DNA of 29,194 bases. It comes from a virus. The notes beneath the pieces are model-generated. The model saw nothing but the letters and a program-made list of their open reading frames with translations, was not told the DNA's origin and made no database searches. This document shows positions 20,840 through 28,802 of this stretch, in pieces (the first letter of the stretch is position 1; each line of letters begins with the position of its first letter). The position numbers and the translations under genes are program-made. Location: the IMG/VR virus record IMGVR_UViG_3300030430_001171, positions 1 through 29,194 of that record; one strand, 5' to 3'.

Positions 20840-20944
20840 CTTTTTTAACACTTTTTTGGTAAAAACTTTATTTTACTCTAGTAACTTTTTTTAAATTAAT
20901 AAAAAAAAAGTGGTAATTTAGGTGAGTAAACTAAATATAAACTT

Positions 20945-20958
20945 TTTCTATATATAAC
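20945..20958 (+). promoter_or_regulatory. Candidate late promoter motif before the tail assembly chaperone
   Basis: TTTCTATATATAAC ends one base before the ATG at 20960. The AT box directly abuts the start codon, as at 4319, so this message would also be leaderless. The motif is in the 173-base divergent gap opposite the minus-strand promoter. Confidence 0.5.
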
Positions 20959-20959
20959 T

Positions 20960-21601
20960 ATGAATATAAACGTTGAGAAAGACGGAACTAAAAAAAGGTA
21001 CAAATTAATAAACAGTTGGTCAGATGTTACCTTAGAAAAATGGCTTAAGCTAATAGAGTTTGAGGGCTTGACAAAAACACAAGAAAGTTTAGAAACTATA
21101 AACTTGTTAAGTACAATGCCTAAAAAAATTATAAGGCAACTTAGTGTACAAGACGTAGCTATGATTATGACTACGTTAAACAAGTATAAAATAAACACTA
21201 ATAAGCGTTTAAGAAAAACGTTTACTTTAGATAAAATAGAATATGGCTTTCACCCTAACTTAGAGGAATTAACACTAGGTGAGTGGGCAGACATAGAAAC
21301 ATTTGTACAACAAGGCATACAAGACAATATGGCTAATATAATGGCTATATTGTTTAGACCAATAAAAGAAAGTAAAAATGACGCTTATATTATAGAGGCT
21401 TATGACGGCAACATAAGTGTAAGAGCTGAGAAATTTAAAAAGATGAGTGCAGAGCAAGTACAAAAGTCTTTGGTTTTTTTTTGGACTTTCGTAAACGAGT
21501 TGTGCAAGATTTCGCTATCATATTTGAAGGCTCACCTCAACGAAGTGAAGAAAACAATACCAACGAAAGTTTTGCAGAAAAATGGGGCTACTTTGGTATG
21601 A
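20960..21601 (+). CDS. Tail assembly chaperone, short form (gpG-like)
   Basis: A 213-residue protein matching the lambda G-type tail chaperones of Bacteroidota siphophages: KRYKLINSWSDVTLEKWLKL at the start, GFHPNLEELTLGEWADIETF in the middle, a predicted helix with NMANIMAILFRPI, and AEQVQKSLVFFWTFVNELC near the end. It coats the tape measure during tail building. At 21474-21482 nine T residues make a slippery site within codons GTT TTT TTT TGG, and the second frame is open downstream, so a longer fused form is also made (21481-21735). Confidence 0.7.
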   Translation: MNINVEKDGTKKRYKLINSWSDVTLEKWLKLIEFEGLTKTQESLETINLLSTMPKKIIRQLSVQDVAMIMTTLNKYKINTNKRLRKTFTLDKIEYGFHPNLEELTLGEWADIETFVQQGIQDNMANIMAILFRPIKESKNDAYIIEAYDGNISVRAEKFKKMSAEQVQKSLVFFWTFVNELCKISLSYLKAHLNEVKKTIPTKVLQKNGATLV

Positions 21602-21735
21602 TGTATAGGCTATGTAGCGGAGATATAAGTAAACTAGAAACTATAGCTAAAATAAACGTCTTAGAGGCTTTTACTTGGCTTAGTTATGAAACTGACTTAG
21701 AAAGTTTAAAAAATGTAAATGTAAATGGTAAATAA
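21481..21735 (+). CDS. Tail assembly chaperone, frameshift extension (gpT-like)
   Basis: This frame is read by -1 slippage at TTTTTTTTT (21474-21482) from the 20960 gene: ...Val-Phe-Phe, then Leu-Asp-Phe-Arg. It is not an independent gene, since its apparent start is a TTG inside the slippery region. The fused product would be 174 + 84 = 258 residues. The T part is acidic and helical (SFAEKWGYFGMMYRLCSGDI, SKLETIAKINVLEAFTWLSY), as in gpG-T proteins, and would contact tail tube or tape-measure proteins. Confidence 0.75.
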   Translation: MDFRKRVVQDFAIIFEGSPQRSEENNTNESFAEKWGYFGMMYRLCSGDISKLETIAKINVLEAFTWLSYETDLESLKNVNVNGK

Positions 21736-22216
21736 TAAGACATATAACAACGTAATAGAAACGCTAAAAAATTTAGGTACAAATCATTTTCAAATAAGCA
21801 CTACTACAGTTGGTGACATATTCGATATTGACTTAGAAAAAAATACTAAGTACCCTTTAATGCACCTAAACCCAGTAAACGTAACTACAAGACGTACAGA
21901 GTTAGTATATAACTTTCAAGTGTTCATAATGGACTTAGTAGAGCCTGACGGTAGCAACGAACAAGCGGTATATAGCGAAGTACTACAAATATGTATTGAT
22001 ATAATAGCTATATTGTCAAACTCACAATTTCAAGCCCAATTATCTTTAAATATAAACGCACCAGTATATTTTGCTGAGGGAGATTTTACGTTAGAGCCAT
22101 TTAAGGAACGTTTCGACCAGTCAGTAACTGGCTGGGTTTTTAACTTAGGTATAACTGTAGAAAATAGCTTTCAAAGTTGCGAAATACCTATGGATAATGT
22201 AGCAATAGGTGAATGA
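21725..22216 (+). CDS. Tail completion or terminator-like protein
   Basis: A 163-residue alpha/beta protein directly after the chaperone genes (11-base overlap). It opens with TYNNVIETLKNLGTNHFQIS, then beta strands (RTELVYNFQVFIMDLVEPDG), a helix AVYSEVLQICIDIIAIL and final strands with SVTGWVFNLGITVENSF. The mixed fold and position suggest a tail terminator or completion protein that caps the tail tube. The motif is common in Bacteroidota prophages, but its name is uncertain. Confidence 0.45.
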   Translation: MVNNKTYNNVIETLKNLGTNHFQISTTTVGDIFDIDLEKNTKYPLMHLNPVNVTTRRTELVYNFQVFIMDLVEPDGSNEQAVYSEVLQICIDIIAILSNSQFQAQLSLNINAPVYFAEGDFTLEPFKERFDQSVTGWVFNLGITVENSFQSCEIPMDNVAIGE

Positions 22217-22229
22217 TAAAATTTAAAAT

Positions 22230-22661
22230 ATGGAAGATAACAATACAACTAATACCACCAAAAATAACAATAAAGCTATGACTTACGAAGACGTGTTATT
22301 AAAGCTAGAGGCAATAAGTATAAAATTAGAAAGCTATACTGACTACCCACAAAGCGCTAGTAACAACGCTTGTAAAGTTTTACGCTGGATAGATGAACAC
22401 GGTAGAGACGAGGTACAAGGAATGACGAGGGTAGGAATTACAAGAGCCAATCAGCTTTGCTCAAAACGTCCGATTTCGAGAGACACGATTTCACGTATGG
22501 CGTCTTTTAAAAGACACGAGAAAAACGCTAAAATAAACCCTGAATTAAAGGCGACACCTTGGAAAGATAAGGGCTATGTAGCGTGGTTAGGCTGGGGTGG
22601 TACAAGTGGTATAAACTGGGCAATAAATAAATTAAAACAAATTGATAAAAATAAAAAATAA
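22230..22661 (+). CDS. Small structural protein with SASNNA/ANQLC module
   Basis: A 143-residue protein. Residues 1-25 are an Asn/Thr-rich spacer, followed by a helix (YEDVLLKLEAISIKLESY) and the module YPQSASNNACKVLRWIDEHG, then VGITRANQLCSKRPISRDTI, then MASFKRHEKN, ending AWLGWGGTSGINWAINKLKQ. In many phages this module is fused to portal, protease or MuF-like head proteins. Here it stands alone in the tail block. Function unknown, likely a virion or assembly role. Confidence 0.55.
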   Translation: MEDNNTTNTTKNNNKAMTYEDVLLKLEAISIKLESYTDYPQSASNNACKVLRWIDEHGRDEVQGMTRVGITRANQLCSKRPISRDTISRMASFKRHEKNAKINPELKATPWKDKGYVAWLGWGGTSGINWAINKLKQIDKNKK

Positions 22662-22664
22662 ATT

Positions 22665-23114
22665 ATGGCTGATTTAACAACAACGATTACAGAAAGTTTA
22701 GTGCTTAACGGTGCTAATAGAGGTACTACAAACAATATTGTAACAACTGGTATAACAGATGTTTTTGAACGTATCTTAACTTGCGCACACTCTAACACTA
22801 CTACTATTGCTACTTTTGGAAGTACACCACATTCTAGCGCTGGTGCTTTAGACGTAGAAAACTGTAAGTATGTCAGAGTAACAAACTTAAGTGCAGACCA
22901 AGATATAAAGTTAGCGCTTGTTACAACAAACACTAACTACCAAGTAACAGTAAGAGCTGGTAGTTCACATATATTATTTCAAGCTGAAGAGGGCGCTATA
23001 GGTGAAACTGACACAAGCCCAGCTTTTGGTACTTTAGAAGATATTACTAGCATACAAGTTAGACCGTCAGCAAGTACAGACGTACAAGTAGAAATATTTG
23101 TAGCCTTAGTATAA
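22665..23114 (+). CDS. Virion-associated beta protein, unknown
   Basis: A 149-residue beta-rich protein (LTTTITESLVLNGANRGTTN, ITDVFERILTCAHSNTTTIA, YVRVTNLSADQDIKLALVTT, final SIQVRPSASTDVQVEIFVAL). Its repeated Thr/Asn strands and lack of catalytic residues suggest a small decoration or tail surface protein; similar ones occur in uncultured marine phages. It ends with a one-base overlap (A of TAATG) on the next start. Confidence 0.5.
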   Translation: MADLTTTITESLVLNGANRGTTNNIVTTGITDVFERILTCAHSNTTTIATFGSTPHSSAGALDVENCKYVRVTNLSADQDIKLALVTTNTNYQVTVRAGSSHILFQAEEGAIGETDTSPAFGTLEDITSIQVRPSASTDVQVEIFVALV

Positions 23115-23671
23115 TGGAACTAACTAATTTAGAAAGGTACTTAGAAAGTTTTGGTAAATATGTTGTACAACAAAGTAAAAGCAATTTAACTAAAGCTAAA
23201 AAAAACGTAAGCAAAGATTTATACAACTCTATTAAATACAAAATTGAATTTAGTAACGGTCAGTTCAGTGTAGATTTTTATATGCGTGATTATGGTACTT
23301 TTGTAGATAAGGGTGTTAGTGGTAAAAGCAATATACAAGAGTTTGTAAATTATAATAATAAGAAAGTTGAGAGTCCTTATAAATACACTACTAAAGGACC
23401 ACCAGTAGATATACTTTCTAAATGGATTAAAGCAAGAGGTATAAAGCCAACTGGTTTTAAACGTGGGCGTTCTACAAAAACTGGTCAATTTATTAGCGGT
23501 TTTGCATATTTAATAAGTAGAAAAATATTAAGAGAAGGTATAAAAAGCACTAGCTTTTTTCAAAGACCATTAAGTTTAGCCTCACGAAAGTTTGGCGTAA
23601 ATATATTAAGGGCTTTAAAAGAAGATGTATTAACAGTATTTAGTAAACAAATAAAAACAAGCGTACAATAA
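23114..23671 (+). CDS. Head-tail joining neck protein (HK97 gp10-like)
   Basis: A 185-residue basic protein. It begins with a helix-rich region LERYLESFGKYVVQQSKSNL, then KKNVSKDLYNSIKYKIEF, then a strand set with YGTFVDKGVSGKSN and later KWIKARGIKPTGFKRGRSTK, followed by FAYLISRKILREGIKSTSFF. The pattern ...Y..FV..G..G....P....L..WI..R is the HK97 gp10-like neck protein, which links the connector and the tail. It is separated from the connector gene at 8824 by half the genome, an unusual order. Confidence 0.7.
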   Translation: MELTNLERYLESFGKYVVQQSKSNLTKAKKNVSKDLYNSIKYKIEFSNGQFSVDFYMRDYGTFVDKGVSGKSNIQEFVNYNNKKVESPYKYTTKGPPVDILSKWIKARGIKPTGFKRGRSTKTGQFISGFAYLISRKILREGIKSTSFFQRPLSLASRKFGVNILRALKEDVLTVFSKQIKTSVQ

Positions 23672-25170
23672 TGGCTAATTTAAATTTAGAACAACAACCA
23701 AAATACGACCCGTTTCCAGCAACGCAAGACGTTATATTTACAGTTAGCGACAACACAGTAGTTACAAGCGAAACAAGAGTTAAGTTTATAGCTAATGTAT
23801 ATATATCTACAGATAAAGCTCTTTTAGGAACGTCACCTACTTTACAAGCAACTTTAAAAACTACACCTAACAATGCTGGTGTTGGTATGTTTGATTTACG
23901 ACCAATACTTGAAAGTTTTGTTAAGTCAGATAGTTTAGCTAGTGGTAATACATCTACTGGTGCGCCTATAGGTGCTTTAGCGCCAACATATAAGGGTAGT
24001 AGTTATGCGCAAGGTAACCAATTTCCTATACACGTTATAGACAAATACGCACTTAGCGAAAATACTATAAAATGGTTATCTGTTAAATTTCAAATAGAAT
24101 ATCTTAACGGTGGCGGTAACCCAAATGCAGTAGAAACAGACGGCGACTTTATATTTACGCAAGACTATTTATTTTACAACGGTTATTTGAGTCATACAGA
24201 TAATTTAACGGGGTCTACTACTAATAGTGACTTTGGTTGGAATTTAGAGAAAGCGGGTTATAACTTAGACGGCTCAGATATTAGCTTTATACAAAACTCT
24301 AATACGTCAAACTATTTGACACCTTGCCCTAAAGAGTTACACGCTAGAGTTACAGATTATGGTACTTTACCTACTTTTAACGTGCTTACAAATGCTACGT
24401 TTTTTACTGGTGCGCCAAATGACACAACTAATAGAAGATACAACTTTACGCAAGTTGCAATGTATGACGCTGACGACAATCCTTTAGTAACTTTTAATAT
24501 AGATAACAATACTGCAGTTGGTGGTTTTGACCAAGCTACTACTAACGCTAGGGCTATGATTATATTTTTAGGTTTATACCCAGCTAACTTAAATAACTGG
24601 TCGTCTGACTTTCAAGCTAATATAGGCCAAACAAGCTACTATACTGTTAAGGGTGTTGGTCACCCAGCGGGTTTAATAACTGCAGAATACAGAATAAATA
24701 TTATATGTGACAGCAGCTTTGGTTATGAGGGCATACGTTTAACTTGGCTTAATAAGTTTGGTACGTGGGACTATTACACATTTAACCAAAAATCTATACG
24801 GTCTTTATCTACAAGTAAAACGCAATATACACAACTTGGCGGTACTTGGAACGAGGCAACTTACCAACCTAATGGTTTTAAGGGCGGTATGAAAAACTTT
24901 AGAGTAAACGCTACAGAAAAAATTACACTAAATACAGATTACTTAACAGACTTAGAGAGTGAATGGATAGAGAGTATATTTAACAGTCCAGAAGTTTATA
25001 TATTAACTGGTGAAACGCTTACAGATAATGCGGGTATAATAAATAAATATGTACAACCAGTAACACTAACTACTACCTCATTTACACGAAAAACTAAAGC
25101 TAACGATAAGCTAATACAATATACTTTTGAAGTAGAACGTAATAGACAACTTAGAACACAAACTACGTAA
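23671..25170 (+). CDS. Large tail structural protein (distal tail/baseplate type)
   Basis: A 499-residue protein, mainly beta. It starts with FTVSDNTVVTSETRVKFIAN and has motifs I recall from flavobacterial tail proteins: GMFDLRPILESFVKSD, YEGIRLTWLNKFGTWDYYTF, then EWIESIFNSPEVYILTG and VTLTTTSFTRKT near the end. It fits a distal tail protein or baseplate component that joins the tube to fibres. It precedes the 913-residue tail protein with a one-base overlap (TAATG). No enzyme motif seen. Confidence 0.55.
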   Translation: MANLNLEQQPKYDPFPATQDVIFTVSDNTVVTSETRVKFIANVYISTDKALLGTSPTLQATLKTTPNNAGVGMFDLRPILESFVKSDSLASGNTSTGAPIGALAPTYKGSSYAQGNQFPIHVIDKYALSENTIKWLSVKFQIEYLNGGGNPNAVETDGDFIFTQDYLFYNGYLSHTDNLTGSTTNSDFGWNLEKAGYNLDGSDISFIQNSNTSNYLTPCPKELHARVTDYGTLPTFNVLTNATFFTGAPNDTTNRRYNFTQVAMYDADDNPLVTFNIDNNTAVGGFDQATTNARAMIIFLGLYPANLNNWSSDFQANIGQTSYYTVKGVGHPAGLITAEYRINIICDSSFGYEGIRLTWLNKFGTWDYYTFNQKSIRSLSTSKTQYTQLGGTWNEATYQPNGFKGGMKNFRVNATEKITLNTDYLTDLESEWIESIFNSPEVYILTGETLTDNAGIINKYVQPVTLTTTSFTRKTKANDKLIQYTFEVERNRQLRTQTT

Positions 25171-27911
25171 TGAGTACGCAACTAATATTATACCCACAAA
25201 ACTATACTGGCTATTCTTATAGTAGTAGTTTATATATACAAGAGTTTGTAAATGACCCTGAGTTTAACGGCTCTTTTTTTGGAACAATACAAAATGCAGT
25301 ATATAACTCTGCTGGTTTTAACAATTTTATGGCTACCGCTCCACCTATTAGTGGTTGGAAAGGTTTTCACTCTAATAGCGGTACTGGTTGGTATAACAAT
25401 ACGTCAGCTCCTACAATAAGTGGTGGCGTTTTAACTTTACACGGTACTAACGGTCCTAGTTCAGTTGGTTCTATATGTGGTGTTTATCAAAAAATAAGTG
25501 GTTTAACTATAGGTCAAAGTTATGAATTAGTTGTAGACCACCCAACCGGTACTGGTTTAAATCAAGGTATTTTTGCTATAGGTGGTTTTGGTACACATAC
25601 ATTTCACCAAAATGACTTTATTGGTCAAGTACCAAACCAGCCAGTAGGCTCTAGCCCAACTATTACAAGTAATGTAGGTACGTCTACTACTTTTACTTTT
25701 ACTGCGACTAATACAGAAATGAATTTGTTATTTAGTTGGTTAAGTAGCTATTTTACTGGTACTGTAGAGATTACTAAAATAAGTGTAAAAGAAAGTAACG
25801 CAGTACCACAGTTAGTTTTTGACGATATAAATGACGGTCAAGTAATTTGTGACTTATACCAAGAGCAAGATATACCGCTTACTTTAAGCGTAGATGAGTT
25901 TACAAATATTATAGAAAAACAACAGTCATATAGTAAAGATTTTGACTTACCAGCAACAAAACGTAACAACCAAATATTTACTCATATATTTGAAATAACA
26001 AAAAGTATAAATAATGTTTTTGACTTTAACCCGTATAAACAAACAAAAGCTAGTTTAAAACAAAACGGTGTATTATTATTTGAGGGTTGTTTAAGGCTTA
26101 TAGAGATAGTACAAAAAAACGGTGAGATAAGCTACAATGTAAATTTGTTTTCTGAAAGTATAGCACTAGCTGAGGTGTTACAAGGTAAAACTTTTAGCGA
26201 CTTAACAAGTGCAATACTAGAACTAGAACACCAATATACAGAGGCAAATATTATTAATAGTTTTACTGGTAATTTAGAGCTTGTATTACCGCTATCTAGT
26301 GGTAGTTTTGCTGGTAACGTTGGTGACACTACTACAGACGTCTTAAAATACCCTTTTGTTAATTGGACTGGTAATATAGACTGTACTGGAAGTGAGCCAG
26401 TAGTAGAACAACTAACAGACGTATTTAGACCATTTATTAAGGTCAAGTATTTAATACAAAATATTTTTAAGTCAGCTGGTTTTAGTTTTACGTCACAATT
26501 TATAAATAGTTCGTTTTTTGACAAATTGTATATGGACTTTAACTCAGGTGCAGACGGTGTACCCGAAACACTAGTAGACCACGAAGTAAACGGTATAGGT
26601 ATTGGTGACGAAACACAATTTTTAACTACGTCTTTTACTAATTTAATTTTAAGTCCACAGCCGTTAACCGGTATGCCTAGCGCTTACAATCAAACGACTA
26701 ATCAATATGTATCGCCATTTAACAATAACGTAATGAATGTTAACGTTAATATAAATTTACTAAACACAGATACAAGCGATAGAGTAGTAGAATATCAAGT
26801 GTTAAGTAAAGGTGTTGTAATATCAAGTGGTTCGGCTACAATTTTAGCTAATTTAGGGCAAATTGATTTTACAGATACTTTTACAGATACTCTTAATGCT
26901 ACTGATATAATAGAAGTACAAATAAAAGCTGACGTAACCAATAAAGTAAGAGTAAAACAAGACTTTGTAAATTTTGTGTTTACTACTAGCGTACATTATA
27001 ATAGTTCATCTATAAGCGGTACAATTTCTAGTACATTTAGTTTTAATGCTTTAAGAGGTGATATTGAACAATGGGAGTTTATAAAGTCAATTATGACAAT
27101 GTTTAATTTAATTACTTTACCTGACCCGTCAAACCCTAATAACATATTAATAGAGCCTTATGTAGATGTGTTTGGTAACGACCCTACCGCAGTTACACCG
27201 ACACAGTTAGACTGGACTTATAAACTTGACACATCTAACATAAATATAAAGCCTATAGAACTAAAACAAAAAATAACATTTAAATATGCAGAGGACGAGG
27301 ACGACTACGCTTTTAATGTATATAAAAAAGCTACTAGCGGTTTTCTATATGGAAGTAAAGTAATAAACAACACAACATATAGTTTAGTTGAGGGCGAAGA
27401 GGAAATAGAGCCTAAAGTATTTAGTGCAACTGTATGTAAACCTATAGAAGATTTGTTTCCAAACTTTTTTATACCAGTTATTTATAGTGGAAGTTTAGAA
27501 GAGGGTATGGAGGCTTTTGACAATAATGCAAGAATACTTATTGACTGCGGTACAATAAATCAAAATTACGAAGTAGACGGCAGTTCATTTACACAGTATT
27601 TAGCTTTTGCACACGTAGATACAATACCTTGTAATGGTGGCGACATAGATATAAATTTTGGCGAATGTCAATTATTTTTAGGAACGTCACCTACTGACAA
27701 TTTATTTAACACATATTATTTAGAGTATTATAATCATTTATACGACCCTAATACTAGAATATTAAAAGCTAAAGTAAATTTAACACCTACTGACATTAAT
27801 ACTTTTAAATTTTATGACATAGTTACTTTAAAAAATAGAAAATATAGAGTTAATAAAATAGATTATAAACCGAACGCTTTATCTACTGTAGAATTTATAT
27901 TACTTAACTAA
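25170..27911 (+). CDS. Large tail tip or baseplate protein with N-terminal carbohydrate-binding-like domain
   Basis: A 913-residue protein. Residues about 50-215 resemble a jelly-roll carbohydrate-binding module (ISGLTIGQSYELVVDHPTG at one edge, then a strand set with VEITKISVKES). Residues about 230-330 hold the conserved Bacteroidota tail segment: KQQSYSKDFDLPATKRNNQI, FNPYKQTKASLKQNGVLLFE, GCLRLIEIVQKNGEISYNVN. The remainder is a long beta-rich body ending TLKNRKYRVNKIDYKPNALS. This looks like a tail tip or hub protein that carries a binding domain at its front. It is the largest gene here and overlaps the fibre gene by one base. Confidence 0.55.
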   Translation: MSTQLILYPQNYTGYSYSSSLYIQEFVNDPEFNGSFFGTIQNAVYNSAGFNNFMATAPPISGWKGFHSNSGTGWYNNTSAPTISGGVLTLHGTNGPSSVGSICGVYQKISGLTIGQSYELVVDHPTGTGLNQGIFAIGGFGTHTFHQNDFIGQVPNQPVGSSPTITSNVGTSTTFTFTATNTEMNLLFSWLSSYFTGTVEITKISVKESNAVPQLVFDDINDGQVICDLYQEQDIPLTLSVDEFTNIIEKQQSYSKDFDLPATKRNNQIFTHIFEITKSINNVFDFNPYKQTKASLKQNGVLLFEGCLRLIEIVQKNGEISYNVNLFSESIALAEVLQGKTFSDLTSAILELEHQYTEANIINSFTGNLELVLPLSSGSFAGNVGDTTTDVLKYPFVNWTGNIDCTGSEPVVEQLTDVFRPFIKVKYLIQNIFKSAGFSFTSQFINSSFFDKLYMDFNSGADGVPETLVDHEVNGIGIGDETQFLTTSFTNLILSPQPLTGMPSAYNQTTNQYVSPFNNNVMNVNVNINLLNTDTSDRVVEYQVLSKGVVISSGSATILANLGQIDFTDTFTDTLNATDIIEVQIKADVTNKVRVKQDFVNFVFTTSVHYNSSSISGTISSTFSFNALRGDIEQWEFIKSIMTMFNLITLPDPSNPNNILIEPYVDVFGNDPTAVTPTQLDWTYKLDTSNINIKPIELKQKITFKYAEDEDDYAFNVYKKATSGFLYGSKVINNTTYSLVEGEEEIEPKVFSATVCKPIEDLFPNFFIPVIYSGSLEEGMEAFDNNARILIDCGTINQNYEVDGSSFTQYLAFAHVDTIPCNGGDIDINFGECQLFLGTSPTDNLFNTYYLEYYNHLYDPNTRILKAKVNLTPTDINTFKFYDIVTLKNRKYRVNKIDYKPNALSTVEFILLN

Positions 27912-28801
27912 TGACAAAAAGAAACCAATTTATAAACGGTCAAACTATTAGACCTGACCAAATAACAACTAACGGTATTGTTTCATTTACAGACGGTACA
28001 AATAACGGCTTGTTAGGTAATCAAGAAAGTTGTGAGGCTTACGGTTATACTTACGATAAATCTACTGGGTATTGTAGAGCTTTTATAAATGAAAATAAAA
28101 TTTTTACAGATTTTAGTAGGGCTACAGTAAGTGAAAATGGAGTACAAAATACAATTAGACAAAACGTACAAAACAGTAATATAACTGGTAACAAAAATAC
28201 TATATCTGGCTATAATAATAATATAAATATTTTAGGAAACGAACACGAGGTAAGCAGAAACTTTAACAATGCAAGTATTTTAGGTGGTACACGTGGTACA
28301 ATAACAAGAGAAAGCGAAGTAGCAATAGCTGGTGGTAAAAGAGCAATAAGTGATAGTACAAATGAAGTTACATTTAACAGTAAACGTAAAACATCTACTT
28401 TAGAATTATCTTGCGTAACAATAGACAACACTGCTACTAATATGACAATACAAGGTGACGGCTCTAGTTTTATAAACGTAGAAAATAACTCTATTATAGG
28501 CTATGACATTTATATAACAAGATTAGAACTAGGTGGTAGTAGTGGTACGGCTGGTAATTACTCATATAGAAATATTAGAGGTGCAGTCAAAATTAACCAA
28601 GTTGGTGTAATGTCATTTGTAGTTGGTTTTAGTAGAAATATAGCAAAAGTAGGAGTAAATGGTACGTGTATAATGGCTGACAGTACAACTGGTGGCGTAC
28701 CGTCAATTAGTGTAAACGTGCAAGATAGAAATAACGTGCAAAATCTTTGGAGTGCTAACGTAACTTTGCACGAGGTAATAAGTGAAACAAATATAGTATA
28801 A
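27911..28801 (+). CDS. Tail fibre with left-handed roll-type repeats
   Basis: A 296-residue protein. The start has MTKRNQFINGQTIRPDQITT. Residues about 80-140 form short Asn/Ile-rich repeats (VQNSNITGNKNTISGYNNNI, ILGNEHEVSRNFNNASILGG) like those of trimeric fibre or YadA-type head rolls. The C-terminal 120 residues are a separate beta domain with LELGGSSGTAGNYSY, VGFSRNIAKVGVNG and VSVNVQDRNN-like strands. It is most probably an appendage that contacts the host surface. It is placed between the tail tip gene and the tape measure. Confidence 0.6.
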   Translation: MTKRNQFINGQTIRPDQITTNGIVSFTDGTNNGLLGNQESCEAYGYTYDKSTGYCRAFINENKIFTDFSRATVSENGVQNTIRQNVQNSNITGNKNTISGYNNNINILGNEHEVSRNFNNASILGGTRGTITRESEVAIAGGKRAISDSTNEVTFNSKRKTSTLELSCVTIDNTATNMTIQGDGSSFINVENNSIIGYDIYITRLELGGSSGTAGNYSYRNIRGAVKINQVGVMSFVVGFSRNIAKVGVNGTCIMADSTTGGVPSISVNVQDRNNVQNLWSANVTLHEVISETNIV

Positions 28802-28802
28802 T

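Noticed and set aside
21481-21735. Independent 84-residue gene
   Set aside because: Its only start is a TTG in the slippery T run; it is best explained as a -1 frameshift extension of the 20960 gene.
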